NCBI GenBank assembly: GCA_035541655.1
Contig: DATKMY010000155.1
Location: 1-64,000, forward strand
Source of the DNA: CAIWHR01 sp035541655
GTDB taxonomy: Bacteria > Pseudomonadota > Gammaproteobacteria > Burkholderiales > Casimicrobiaceae
Direction: 5' to 3'
Length of the DNA stretch: 64,000 nucleotides
Of the stretch, positions 42,104 through 50,791 are shown one piece after another. The notes below the pieces were generated by a model. It saw only the letters and a program-made list of their open reading frames with translations, was not told the DNA's origin and did not search any database. The position numbers and the translations under genes were made by a program. How positions within the stretch are numbered: the stretch's first letter is position 1; each line of letters starts with the position of its first letter.

Positions 42104-42118
42104 GGCGAGGGTTCGCGG

Positions 42119-42640
42119 CTAGCGCCCGAACAGCGCTTCGAGCGGGCCCTTCGGCATCAGCACGTCGAAGGCGAGCTCGAACGTAAGAAACATCGCGAGC
42201 GAAAAGACGAAACCCGTGACGATCGACTTCCACCACGCGATCCGGCCGACGTAGCGCATGAAGCCCGCGATGAGCAGGAAGCTCGCGACATACAGGCCGA
42301 GCCATTGCATCGCGGCGCAGAAGAGGAGCGTCGGCACGAACACCTGCAGTACTCGGCGGAACGGCTCGCGCGCGACGAAGGTTCTCGCGCCGTCCGCGCG
42401 CTTGGCGATGGCGCTGACGAGCCCGAACAGCGAGGCCGCGCCGAGGATCCCGCAAAGATAGAAGGGCAGGTAGCCCGACTGGGGGCCGTCCTTCGCCCAG
42501 CCCGCGCCGCTCTTCACGTTGTCGTAGCCGAGGACGAGCGACAGCGCGATCAGCAGCAGATACGTGACGATCTCGACCGTGCCGATCGTCGCTACCGGCG
42601 GCGAGCGGCCTTCGGATTCGTGCGGTTCGACGTCGGCCAC
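42119..42640 (-). CDS. tctB: Tripartite tricarboxylate transporter small permease TctB
   Basis: A 173-residue membrane protein with four helices, poorly conserved as usual for TctB. It shows the expected GPQSGYLPFYLCGILG segment after the first helix and a final pair of hydrophobic segments. Position between tctC and tctA and length support the assignment more than motifs do. The first 18 residues (rich in E, P and S) precede the first helix and may be shorter if an internal start is used. Confidence 0.87.
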   Translation of the reverse strand: MADVEPHESEGRSPPVATIGTVEIVTYLLLIALSLVLGYDNVKSGAGWAKDGPQSGYLPFYLCGILGAASLFGLVSAIAKRADGARTFVAREPFRRVLQVFVPTLLFCAAMQWLGLYVASFLLIAGFMRYVGRIAWWKSIVTGFVFSLAMFLTFELAFDVLMPKGPLEALFGR

Positions 42641-42662
42641 CGCGAGAGGGTCGTCGGCGAGC

Positions 42663-43649
42663 CTACTTTTCGACGAACCCGGCTTCGATCATCAGGTTCT
42701 TGTTGAGCGCGTCCTCCTCTTCGAGGAAAGTCACCATGTCCTTGCCGGTGAGGAAGACGGGCTTGAGCGCCTGCTTTTCCATGTAATCCTTGTACTCGGG
42801 CGTCTGCGTAAGCTTCTTGAAGAGATCGGCATAGAACGCGGTGACTTCCGGCGATACCTTCCCGGGCAGGAACATCGCGCGGAGCATCAGGTACTGCACG
42901 TCGAGCCCTTCCTCCTTGCACGTCGGGATGTCGCTCCACGACTGCGTGTCGGTAACCTTCGCCTTGTAGCTGATCCGCTCCGTGTCGAAGACGCAGAGCG
43001 CGCGCACCTGCCCCGCGCGCCAGACCTCGAGGTTTTCCGACGGGTTGTTGACGTTCGACGCCGTGTGATTGCCGACGAGCTGGGTGGCGGCCTCTCCGCC
43101 GGATTTGTACGGCAGGTACGCGAATTTCGCCCCGGTCTTCTTTTCGATGAACGCCGTGACGACCTGGTCTTCGCGCTTGCTGCCGGTGCCGCCCATCTTG
43201 AACGGCGGGTTGGCGGCCTTGGCGGCCGCGATGAACTCCTTGACGTTCTTGTACGGCAGTGTCGTGTTGTCCCACAGCACGAACTGGTCCATCGCGATCA
43301 CGGACACCGGCGTCAGATCGCGCCAATTGAACGGAATCTTCGCGGCGAGCGGCAGCATGTAGATGAGCGAGTACGCGATCAGCACCTTGTTGGGATCGCC
43401 ATCGCTCGACTTCATGTACATCAGCGCTTCCGCACCCGATGCTCCGCCCTTGAGCGACACGACCATCGGTTGCTTCATCAGATTGTTCTTCTGGATGGCG
43501 GCCTGCATCATCCGCGCCATCTGATCGGAAGCGCCGCCTGCGCCGGCGGCAACGACGATCTCGACGGGCTTCGTCGGCTCCCACGCGGGGGCGCTCGCGC
43601 TTGCAAGCATCAGCGCCAGCGCGCACGCGCTCTTCGCGAATGCGTTCAT
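42663..43649 (-). CDS. Tripartite tricarboxylate transporter substrate-binding protein (Bug family)
   Basis: A 328-residue periplasmic protein, signal peptide ending near ASAPAWEP (about residue 23). Bug signatures are KPVEIVVAAGAGGASDQMARMMQ and the KEFIAAAKANPPFKMGGTG block with nearby VGNHTAS. Bug proteins bind carboxylates such as citrate, malate or aromatic acids through backbone amides. The ligand cannot be told from sequence. First gene of the tct unit, transcribed away from the enoyl-CoA hydratase gene (168 bp divergent region). Confidence 0.92.
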   Translation of the reverse strand: MNAFAKSACALALMLASASAPAWEPTKPVEIVVAAGAGGASDQMARMMQAAIQKNNLMKQPMVVSLKGGASGAEALMYMKSSDGDPNKVLIAYSLIYMLPLAAKIPFNWRDLTPVSVIAMDQFVLWDNTTLPYKNVKEFIAAAKAANPPFKMGGTGSKREDQVVTAFIEKKTGAKFAYLPYKSGGEAATQLVGNHTASNVNNPSENLEVWRAGQVRALCVFDTERISYKAKVTDTQSWSDIPTCKEEGLDVQYLMLRAMFLPGKVSPEVTAFYADLFKKLTQTPEYKDYMEKQALKPVFLTGKDMVTFLEEEDALNKNLMIEAGFVEK

Positions 43650-43755
43650 GCGTGCTCCTCCTGCGGGTGTTTCTTTCCTTTGAGCGGCATCTTATCCAGT
43701 TTCGCGTGGCCGTCGCAAGCGAGAGGCGCGGGGGCTCGCGACGATCATCGAGCCG

Positions 43756-43782
43756 GCGCCCGCAAGGCGCGGGCGCTATACT
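43756..43782 (+). promoter_or_regulatory. Promoter with overlapping inverted repeat upstream of the enoyl-CoA hydratase gene
   Basis: An 8-bp inverted repeat GCGCCCGC (43756-43763) / GCGGGCGC (43769-43776) directly abuts a TATACT -10 box (43777-43782). The ATG is 35 bp further on. The repeat sits where a -35 and spacer would be, so it could be a repressor site. A recognisable -35 is absent. Confidence 0.4.
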
Positions 43783-43817
43783 GCGATCGCACATCATCGA
43801 AGCAGCCGAGACTCGCG

Positions 43818-44597
43818 ATGACCGATCTCATTGCCGTGACGCGCGACGGGCCGATCGCGACTGTCGTGCTGAACCGCCCCGAGAAGCTCAACGCGCTGAC
43901 CATGGCGATGTGGGGCGACCTCGGCGCGACGATCGCGGCGCTATCCGCCGACGACGCGTTGCGCTGCGTGATCGTCCGCGGCGCCGGCGAGAAGGCGTTT
44001 TCGCCGGGCAACGACATCGGGGAGTTCGCGACCGCGCGCTCCAACAAGGCGCAGGCGATCGAGTACGGACGGGCGATGCACGCGACGGCGAAAGAGCTCG
44101 CCGCATGCAGGCATCCGCTCGTCGCGCAGATCCACGGCATCTGCGTGGGCGGCGGGCTCGAGCTCGCGGCTCTCTGCGACATCCGGATCTGCGGACAGTC
44201 GAGCCGGTTCGGCGCGCCGATCAAGAACCTCGGGCTTGTGATGGCGTATCCGGAGATGGCGCCGCTCGTTCGTCTCGTCGGTCCCGATGCCGCGCTCGAG
44301 ATCCTGCTGGAGGGGCGGATCTTCGATGCGGCCGAGGCGAAGGAGAAGCGCCTGATCACGCGTGTGGTTGCCGACGATCAGGTCGCAGCCGAAGCGCTCG
44401 CGACCGCACAGCGAATCGCCGAGGGCGCGCCGCTCGTCGCGCGCTGGCACAAGCGCTTCGCGCGCCGGCTCGCCGATCCGCGCCCGCTCAGCGCCGCCGA
44501 ATACGACGAGTGCTTCGACTGCTTCGACACCGAAGACTTCCGCATCGGCTATGCGGCGTTCCTCGCCAAGCAGAAGCCGACGTTCGTCGGGCGGTAG
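43818..44597 (+). CDS. Enoyl-CoA hydratase/isomerase family protein
   Basis: A 259-residue crotonase-fold enzyme. The oxyanion-hole segments are AFSPGNDIGEFA (first) and IHGICVGGGLELAALCDIRI (second). The catalytic glutamate of true hydratases is in the NLGLVMAYPE region, where alignment is uncertain, so isomerase or hydrolase activity is possible. A CoA transferase of the CaiB family begins 52 bp downstream, so the two likely activate and process an acyl-CoA. Start ATG 43818. Confidence 0.88.
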   Translation: MTDLIAVTRDGPIATVVLNRPEKLNALTMAMWGDLGATIAALSADDALRCVIVRGAGEKAFSPGNDIGEFATARSNKAQAIEYGRAMHATAKELAACRHPLVAQIHGICVGGGLELAALCDIRICGQSSRFGAPIKNLGLVMAYPEMAPLVRLVGPDAALEILLEGRIFDAAEAKEKRLITRVVADDQVAAEALATAQRIAEGAPLVARWHKRFARRLADPRPLSAAEYDECFDCFDTEDFRIGYAAFLAKQKPTFVGR

Positions 44598-44649
44598 CGG
44601 TGGCCTGCGGCGCGAGACGCGGCGGCGAAACCGGATCGCGATCGTCGAC

Positions 44650-45912
44650 GTGACCGACGCCGCCGCAGCACCGAGCTCTCACCCCGGGCCGCTCGCGGGC
44701 ATGCGCGTGCTCGAGCTCGCGCAGATCATGGCCGGCCCCACCTGCGGAATGATGCTCGCCGACATGGGCGCCGACGTCGTCAAGGTCGAGAAGCTTCCCG
44801 GCGGCGACGACGTGCGCAGCTATCGCGAGCCGCTGGTGAACGGCGTCTCGGCACCGTTCATGATGCTCAACCGCAACAAGCGCGGGATCGCGGTGAATCT
44901 GAAGCGCCCGCAAGGCCGCGAGATCCTGCTGCGCCTCGTCGCGACGGCAGACGTGCTCACCGAGAACTACCGGCGGGGCACGTTGGAGAAGCTCGGCCTC
45001 GGCTACGCCGTGCTCGCGAAGGTCAACCCGGGGCTCATCTACTGCGCGGTGTCGGGGTATGGACGCGACGGACCGCTCGCCGACAAGGGCGGTTTCGACC
45101 TGATCGCACAGGGGTTCTCCGGGCTGATGTCGATCACCGGCGAGCCCGGCCGCGAGCCGGTCAAGAGCGGCAGCCCCGTCGCCGACATCAATGCCGGGAT
45201 TCTCGCCGCCACCGGAATCGCTGCTGCGTACGCGCACAAGCTCAGGACAGGCCAGGGGCAGATCGTCGACACCTCGCTGCTCGAGGCCGCGCTGCAGCAG
45301 ACCTACTGGCACGCTGCAATCGCGTTCGCTACGGGGAACTCGCCGGGGCCGAGCGGCTCGGCGCACCTGCTGACCGCGCCCTATCAGGCGTTCCGGGCAA
45401 GCGACGGCTGGATCAACATCGGCGGCGCGAACCAGGCAAACTGGGAGCGGATTGCCGAAGTGCTCGGGCATCCGGAATGGCGCGAAGACCCGCGCTTCGC
45501 GACCAACTCGGCGCGCATGGCGAACCTCGACGACCTCGTGGCGAGAATGAACACCGTGCTCGCTACGCGAACGAACGGCGAATGGATCGCCGCGTTCGAC
45601 GCTGCCGGCGTTCCGGTGGGCCCTGTCCACACGGTCGACGACGCGCTCGCGCATCCGCAGACGTTGGCGCGTGGAATGGTCGTCGATCTGGTTCACCCGC
45701 AGGCCGGCGGGACAAAGGCGCTCGGCTGCCCGATCCACTTCTCGAAGACGCACACGCGGATCACGCGCGCTGCGCCGCTCTTGGGCGAGCACACGCGCGA
45801 GGTGCTGCGGGAGGCGGGTTACGAAGATGCCGAGATCGACGCGTTCGCCGCCGCGGGCGACGTCGAGTGTCGGCCGGCCGCACCGGTCACTGAAGGCGCC
45901 GCGAAGCGATAG
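44650..45912 (+). CDS. CaiB/BaiF (family III) CoA-transferase
   Basis: About 420 residues, a family III CoA transferase that moves CoA between organic acids through an aspartyl-thioester. LAGMRVLELAQIMAGPTCGMMLADMGADVVKVE is the canonical N-terminal block, split here for brevity; NRNKRGIAVNLK and the SGYGRDGP segment follow. GTG 44650 gives a short N-terminal extension before LAGMRVLEL; no in-frame ATG is closer except Met 18. The last 94 bp overlap the convergent cytochrome gene. The natural acyl donor is unknown. Confidence 0.9.
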   Translation: MTDAAAAPSSHPGPLAGMRVLELAQIMAGPTCGMMLADMGADVVKVEKLPGGDDVRSYREPLVNGVSAPFMMLNRNKRGIAVNLKRPQGREILLRLVATADVLTENYRRGTLEKLGLGYAVLAKVNPGLIYCAVSGYGRDGPLADKGGFDLIAQGFSGLMSITGEPGREPVKSGSPVADINAGILAATGIAAAYAHKLRTGQGQIVDTSLLEAALQQTYWHAAIAFATGNSPGPSGSAHLLTAPYQAFRASDGWINIGGANQANWERIAEVLGHPEWREDPRFATNSARMANLDDLVARMNTVLATRTNGEWIAAFDAAGVPVGPVHTVDDALAHPQTLARGMVVDLVHPQAGGTKALGCPIHFSKTHTRITRAAPLLGEHTREVLREAGYEDAEIDAFAAAGDVECRPAAPVTEGAAKR

Positions 45913-46178
45913 TACGCGCCGTTCAGATAACGCGCGACGTCGGCGACTTCCTCGTCGCTCCACGCGAGCCCGGTATTGCCGGCCCAGCGGCGCACCTGGC
46001 GCACGAGACCCGTCCAGTCGGTCGCGAGCTTCTGCTCCCGCCAATGGACTTCCTTGGTGTGGCACGCGATGCAATGCGTGTTGTAGAGCAGCTCCCCCCG
46101 CGACGCCGCCGGCGGAACCTGCGCGAGCGCCGTCGCAGCGATCGCGACGATGCATCCACACGACAACTTTGCGAACAT
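45819..46178 (-). CDS. Small exported monoheme cytochrome c
   Basis: A 119-residue periplasmic c-type cytochrome with signal peptide ending near ALAQV (about residue 20) and heme motif CIACH at 36-40. W-x-D-E-E-V-A-D-V-A-R-Y-L is the usual C-terminal helix. The final 25 residues are low-complexity (Ser/Ala) and lie entirely over the end of the CoA-transferase gene on the other strand. The body of the domain lies outside the overlap. Function: electron carrier of unknown partner. Confidence 0.82.
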   Translation of the reverse strand: MFAKLSCGCIVAIAATALAQVPPAASRGELLYNTHCIACHTKEVHWREQKLATDWTGLVRQVRRWAGNTGLAWSDEEVADVARYLNGAYYRFAAPSVTGAAGRHSTSPAAANASISASS

Positions 46179-46277
46179 CGATCGTAGCTCCGTGACCGGG
46201 TTGGGCGTTGCGCCGTGCCGAGCGCGCCGTCACCGATCATATCGCAGAGCGGCGCACCCGCACGGTAGACTTGCCGC

Positions 46278-46778
46278 ATGTCCGCCGCGGACAAAGGCGA
46301 GCGTGTGGTCGCCGCCTTCGAGGCGGCGAAGGGGTTGCTCGTCCTTTTCGTCGGATTCGGCCTGTTGGCCGTCGTCGACGAGGACACGCAGCGGCTCGCC
46401 GAAGAGCTCGTCCGCACCCTGCACCTGAACCCCGCGAAGCGCCTGCCGCGGATCTTTCTCGATGCCGCGGAGCGTGCCGCCGACGTCCGCCTGTGGATGC
46501 TCGCCGCCTTGGCCTTCGGCTACTCGATGCTGCGACTCGCCGAAGCATACGGCCTCTGGTACGGCAAGCGCTGGGCGGAATGGTTCGCCGTCGCGAGCGG
46601 CGCCCTCTACGTGCCCTTCGAGGCTTATGCGCTATGGGAGCGCGCGACGTGGGTCAGGGCCGCGACGCTCAGCGCGAACGTCGCGATCGTCGCGTATGTC
46701 GGTTTGACGCTGTGGCGGCGAATGCGCGAACGCGCGCCTCCGGCGCCGCACGGGCCGGCTCCTCCCGGAGCGTCGTAG
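46278..46778 (+). CDS. DUF2127 membrane protein
   Basis: A 166-residue inner-membrane protein with four hydrophobic helices. EAAKGLLVLFVGFGLLAV near the start and LRLAEAYGLWYGKRWAEWFAVASGALYVPFE in the middle (the YGLW and KRWAEWFA parts) are the conserved family block. The C-terminal ten residues are proline-rich and probably cytoplasmic. The function of DUF2127 is unknown. Divergent from the cytochrome gene by 99 bp. Confidence 0.83.
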   Translation: MSAADKGERVVAAFEAAKGLLVLFVGFGLLAVVDEDTQRLAEELVRTLHLNPAKRLPRIFLDAAERAADVRLWMLAALAFGYSMLRLAEAYGLWYGKRWAEWFAVASGALYVPFEAYALWERATWVRAATLSANVAIVAYVGLTLWRRMRERAPPAPHGPAPPGAS

Positions 46779-46809
46779 CGACGTCGACCGAAGCCGCGCG
46801 ACGCCCCGA

Positions 46810-47760
46810 TCACACGGCGGCGGCGGCGATCGCTTTCGAGGCCGGCGGCAAGCTTGCGCGCTTCGTGCATTCGGAGGCGACCGCCTCGCGAATGATCGCG
46901 GCGAGGCGCAGCGTTCCGGGGCCCGCGGCGTCGCGGTCGGCGACGATCAGGTAGAGCTCGCCGAAGCGCTCGACGCCTTCGGAGAGATGCAGCGGCTGGA
47001 GCGTCCCCGCGTCGAGCTCCGCGCGAATCAGCTCCTCGGGAAACCACGCAAACCCGTGTCCGAGCCGCGCAGCGAGGATCGACGTCGCCATGGTGCTCAC
47101 CGTCCAGCGCTGCTCGACTTCCAGCGACAGCGCTCGTGCGTCGCGCTTCGTGCCGGAATCGCGAACCAGCAGGTGGCGGTACGCGCGGAGATCGCGCAGC
47201 GTGAGCTCGCGACCGAGCCTGTGCAGCGGATGGTCCGGATGCGCGACGGGGATCGCGCGAAAACGCATGAGCGGATCGCCGAGAAAGCCTGGAGGAATTC
47301 GCGGTGCGATAGCGAGATCGACCTTCCCCTGCAGCAGCGCTTCGCCGGTGCCTCCAAGCACCGATTCGATCACCTCGATTCGCGTCTGTGGACTTTCGAT
47401 ACCGAAGCGATTGAGGCACGAGAGCAGCAGCCACGTCGGAAACAGGATCTCGACCGCGATGGTGATCTCGGCTTCCCAGCCGGCGGACAGCGCCTTGGCG
47501 GCGCGCTCGACGCTCGCAGCCTCGTCGAGCAGCGCGCGCGCCCGGCGATAGAGGAGCTGCCCGGTAGGAGTCAGAACGGCCTTGCGACCCTCAATCGTGA
47601 ACGCCTCGACGCCGAGCCGCGACTCCAGCTTGCTTATGGCGTAAGTCAGCGCCGACTGGCTTTTGTGCATCCGCTCGGCCGCTTGGGCGTAGCCGCCCGC
47701 ATCGACGACAGCGGCAAGCGTGCGCCACTGCTCGAGCGTCACGTGGGGTATGTCAGCCAT
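46810..47760 (-). CDS. LysR-family transcriptional regulator
   Basis: A 316-residue regulator. An N-terminal winged helix-turn-helix is seen in LEQWRTLAAVVDAGGYAQAAERMHKSQ, followed by SALTYAISKLESRLG. The C-terminal two-lobed effector domain ends near 300. It is divergent from azoR across 95 AT-rich bp that contain inverted repeats, the classical layout for a LysR regulator that controls both itself and its neighbour. Predicted ligand unknown; quinones, azo or redox compounds are plausible given azoR and pirin. Confidence 0.93.
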   Translation of the reverse strand: MADIPHVTLEQWRTLAAVVDAGGYAQAAERMHKSQSALTYAISKLESRLGVEAFTIEGRKAVLTPTGQLLYRRARALLDEAASVERAAKALSAGWEAEITIAVEILFPTWLLLSCLNRFGIESPQTRIEVIESVLGGTGEALLQGKVDLAIAPRIPPGFLGDPLMRFRAIPVAHPDHPLHRLGRELTLRDLRAYRHLLVRDSGTKRDARALSLEVEQRWTVSTMATSILAARLGHGFAWFPEELIRAELDAGTLQPLHLSEGVERFGELYLIVADRDAAGPGTLRLAAIIREAVASECTKRASLPPASKAIAAAAV

Positions 47761-47820
47761 CTATCGAAATATTAGATCGATAATCGCCAATTATTATGCT
47801 TTTTATCTAATTAGTAAAGC
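47759..47820. promoter_or_regulatory. AT-rich divergent regulatory region of lysR-type gene and azoR
   Basis: This 95-bp gap is far more AT-rich than its surroundings. It contains ATCTA-N9-TAGAT (47759-47777), a LysR-type dyad that includes the regulator start codon, and a wider pair ATTAGAT (47771-47777) / ATCTAAT (47805-47811). The arms share the same ATCTA core, so they may be two halves of one activator/repressor site. Confidence 0.5.
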
Positions 47821-47855
47821 ATCAAATTAGAGGCCATCGACAACGGAGGCCCACG

Positions 47856-48485
47856 ATGAAGGCACTGCTCCAACTGAACACCAGCATGTTCGCCGACGGC
47901 GGACAATCGACGCAGCTCTCCGAACGCTTCGTCGCCGCATGGCGCAAAGCGAATCCCGGCGGGAAGGTCGTCGTCCGCGACATCGGCCGCGAGCCGGTGC
48001 CGCATCTGACGGCCGAGCGCTTCGGGGCATTGCTCTCGAAGCCCGAAGAGCGGACCGCCGAGCAGCACGCGATCGTCGCGTTCTCGGATGCACTGATCGA
48101 GGAACTCCGGGCTGCCGACGTCGTCGTCATCGGGCTTCCGATGTACAACTTCGGCGTGCCATCCTCGCTCAAGGCGTATTTCGATCACGTCGCCCGCACG
48201 GGTGTCACGTTCCGCTATACGGCGCGAGGGCCGAAAGGGCTACTGACCGGCAAGCGCGTCTATGTGTTCGCGACCCGCGGCGGCGCGTATACCGGGACAC
48301 CGCTCGACACGCAGACGGCCTACGTGCGCGATTTCCTGCGCTTCGTCGGCATCGACGACGTGGAGTTCGTTTACGCCGAAGGCCTCAACATGGGCGACGA
48401 GCGCAAGGCGGTCGGCTTGTCGGCCGCGCACGAGGCGATCGACCGTATCGGAGCGACGCTGCGGCCCATGCCGATCGCAGCGTGA
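47856..48485 (+). CDS. azoR: FMN-dependent NADH-azoreductase AzoR
   Basis: A 209-residue flavodoxin-like quinone/azo reductase. It starts MKALLQLNTSMFADGGQST, the usual phosphate-binding loop region, and has VVIGLPMYNFGVPSSLKAYFDHVARTG (FMN-binding block, PMYNF). The C-terminal EFVYAEG region matches AzoR. It reduces quinones and azo dyes by two-electron transfer from NADH, limiting semiquinone stress. Probably controlled by the divergent LysR regulator; a pirin gene follows 141 bp downstream. Confidence 0.93.
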   Translation: MKALLQLNTSMFADGGQSTQLSERFVAAWRKANPGGKVVVRDIGREPVPHLTAERFGALLSKPEERTAEQHAIVAFSDALIEELRAADVVVIGLPMYNFGVPSSLKAYFDHVARTGVTFRYTARGPKGLLTGKRVYVFATRGGAYTGTPLDTQTAYVRDFLRFVGIDDVEFVYAEGLNMGDERKAVGLSAAHEAIDRIGATLRPMPIAA

Positions 48486-48522
48486 CGAACTGCCCCGATG
48501 CCGGCGTACGATGCTCGTGGAG

Positions 48523-48558
48523 CCGACCGGCAAGCACGCGCGGCATCCACCCGGTCGG
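48523..48558 (+). terminator. Hairpin between azoR and pirin genes
   Basis: CCGACCGG (48523-48530) pairs with CCGGTCGG (48551-48558). The outer AGC/GCT can extend it with a GG bulge. It sits 38 bp after the azoR stop and is followed by CTTGATT, only weakly U-rich. It may separate azoR and pirin expression. Confidence 0.3.
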
Positions 48559-48626
48559 GGCTTGATTCGCGCGTCGCGGATCCGCACATCGCGATAGCGG
48601 TCGACCCAACCCACACGGAGCAACAC

Positions 48627-49496
48627 ATGACCACCCGAACGCTCTCCAGCGTCATCGAAGCGATCCACACGTCCGACGGCGCCGGCGTCAAGCTGCGGCG
48701 CAGCCTCGGACAATCGCAGCAGGCACGCCTCGACCCGTTCCTGATGCTCGACCACTTTTCGACGGACGACCCGGACGATTACATCGCCGGATTCCCCGCG
48801 CACCCCCATCGCGGATTCGAGACGGTTACGTACATGCTCGACGGACATCTGCGCCACGAAGACCATCTCGGGCACACCGGCGATCTCAGGAGCGGCGGCG
48901 TCCAATGGATGACGGCCGGGCGCGGGATCATTCACTCCGAGATGCCGCAGCAGGAACAGGGCCGGCTGCGCGGCTTCCAGCTCTGGATCAACCTGCCTGC
49001 GCGCGAGAAGATGAAGCCCGCCGCGTATCGCGACATCCAACCCGAGGAGATCCCCGTCGTCGAGCTCGCGAACGGCGGACGCGTGAAGGTGATCGCCGGC
49101 TCGCTCGAGGTCGATGGCAAGGCGACGCCCGGACCGATTCGCGGCATCACGACCGACCCGACGTATCTCGACGTCTCGCTGCCGGCGGGCGTGCGCTTCA
49201 GCCACGCGATTCCTGCCGGCTATCACGGGTTCCTCTACGTGTTCGAGGGAAGCGTGGGTGTGGGGCCCGAAAGTGCCGTACGGCAGCTCGGCGTGCACAG
49301 GGCGGGCGTGCTGTCGGACGGCGACGAGGTCGAGGTCGTCGGCGGCCCCGAAGGCGGGCGCTTCATCCTGCTCGCAGGGCGCCCGCTGCGCGAGCCTGTC
49401 GTCCAGTACGGACCGTTCGTGATGAACACGATGCAGGAGATCGAGCGTGCGATCCGCGACTACCAGACCGGCGAGCTGACGCACGCGGCGAGCTGA
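48627..49496 (+). CDS. Pirin-family cupin protein
   Basis: A 289-residue bicupin. The N-terminal domain carries the metal-site signatures HPHRGFETVTYMLDG and HEDHLGHTG, plus GIIHSEMP. Pirins are iron-containing cupins; some act as quercetin 2,3-dioxygenases (YhhW-type) and others are redox sensors. It is close in orientation to azoR, and a role in quinone or flavonoid detoxification is reasonable. Start ATG 48627 follows GGAG (48618-48621) at good spacing. Confidence 0.93.
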   Translation: MTTRTLSSVIEAIHTSDGAGVKLRRSLGQSQQARLDPFLMLDHFSTDDPDDYIAGFPAHPHRGFETVTYMLDGHLRHEDHLGHTGDLRSGGVQWMTAGRGIIHSEMPQQEQGRLRGFQLWINLPAREKMKPAAYRDIQPEEIPVVELANGGRVKVIAGSLEVDGKATPGPIRGITTDPTYLDVSLPAGVRFSHAIPAGYHGFLYVFEGSVGVGPESAVRQLGVHRAGVLSDGDEVEVVGGPEGGRFILLAGRPLREPVVQYGPFVMNTMQEIERAIRDYQTGELTHAAS

Positions 49497-49612
49497 CCGC
49501 TACAGCCGGGCCACCAAGGCAGCGCGGTCGGTCGTGGCGCGACGCCTGCGGTCGGGAGAAACGCGCTACGCTAGGCGCCTTTCAAATCGAGCGCGAAGCG
49601 GTCGCCGCCACC

Positions 49613-50791
49613 ATGGCAAGGAAGAAGCCGAACCCCGATCGGACGACGAGGGAGCCGCTGACGCGCCTCGCGAAGGGCCTGCCGGCCTCGTGGTACCACG
49701 ACCCGGCGCGTTACGCGCGGGAGCTCGAGGTCTTCTGGCATTCGCGCTGGATCGTCGCGGCCCGCGACGAGGAGATCGCGGGGATCGGCGACTGGCGGCT
49801 CGTCCGCATCGGCACGCAGTCGATCATCCTGGTGCGCGACGAGCGGCGTGCGCTGCGCGGCTTCCACAACACCTGCACGCACCGCGGCTCGATCCTGTGC
49901 ACGGAAGACGCGGGCAATTTTGCGCGCCGGCGCATCGTCTGCCCTTATCACACGTTCACCTACGGCCTCGACGGCAGCCTGATCGCGACACCGCGGCGAA
50001 TGGCGACGCCCGACTTCGATCCGAAGGACTTCTCGCTGTTCGACGTCGCGGTCGACTCGTGGGGCGGCTTCGTCTTCGTCAACCTTGCCGGCCGCAAGGC
50101 GCCGCCCCTGACCGAGGCGCTCGACGGGCTGCCCGACCGCTTCACGCGCTACGGATTCGAGCGATTGCGAATCGGCAAGCGGATCGTCGCCGACATCGAA
50201 GCGAACTGGAAGCTCCTCGTCGAGAACTTCTCCGAATGCTTCCACTGTCCGCCGGTGCATCCGGAGCTCTGCCGGATCGTGACCGCCTATCGCGACGCCG
50301 GTGCGTGGGGCCTGCATCGCGACGCGCACGGGGCACCGCGGCCCGAGTCGAAGCTCGAGTTCAAGGCGGGCGCGCAGACACTGACGCTCGACGGTACGTC
50401 TCGCCTGCCGGCCTTTGCCGGCCTCGACCACGCCGAGCGGGCGACGCTCTACATCCCGGAGATGTCGGAGCCGAATCTCTTCCTCAACGTGCACCCGGAC
50501 TACGTCAATGCGCACATGATGTTTCCGACCGGCCCGGAAAGTGTCCGCATCGTCTACGACTGGCTGTTCGAGCCCCAGCACCTGCCGCTCGACGGAGCCG
50601 ATCTCGAACACTATGTCGCGCTCTGGGACGTGACGAATCGCCAGGACGCGCGCAATTGCGAATGGCAGCAGCAAGGGCTGCGCTCGCGCGAATTTCGTCA
50701 CGGCGTTTACGTCCCGCAGGAGTTCGGCTGCGAGCGCTTCGTCCGGTGGGTCCGCGCGGGGCTCCGCGCCGCACCGCGAGGCGGCCGATGA
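49613..50791 (+). CDS. Rieske non-heme iron oxygenase, alpha subunit
   Basis: A 392-residue oxygenase. The Rieske 2Fe-2S site is C88-x-H90 in NTCTHRGS and C110-x2-H113 in CPYH. The mononuclear iron site is seen in ENFSECFHCPPVH (residues 204-216: His 211 and His 216). The segment around NWKLLVENFSECFH resembles glycine-betaine, carnitine and choline oxygenases more than classical dioxygenases, but the substrate is unassigned. No beta subunit or ferredoxin reductase gene is nearby, so an external reductase must serve it. Start ATG 49613 (MARKKPN). Confidence 0.9.
   Translation: MARKKPNPDRTTREPLTRLAKGLPASWYHDPARYARELEVFWHSRWIVAARDEEIAGIGDWRLVRIGTQSIILVRDERRALRGFHNTCTHRGSILCTEDAGNFARRRIVCPYHTFTYGLDGSLIATPRRMATPDFDPKDFSLFDVAVDSWGGFVFVNLAGRKAPPLTEALDGLPDRFTRYGFERLRIGKRIVADIEANWKLLVENFSECFHCPPVHPELCRIVTAYRDAGAWGLHRDAHGAPRPESKLEFKAGAQTLTLDGTSRLPAFAGLDHAERATLYIPEMSEPNLFLNVHPDYVNAHMMFPTGPESVRIVYDWLFEPQHLPLDGADLEHYVALWDVTNRQDARNCEWQQQGLRSREFRHGVYVPQEFGCERFVRWVRAGLRAAPRGGR

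Noticed and set aside
46266..46271. TAGACT as promoter of a leaderless DUF2127 mRNA
   Set aside because: Spacing to ATG would fit, but no -35 is visible and the match to consensus is weak.
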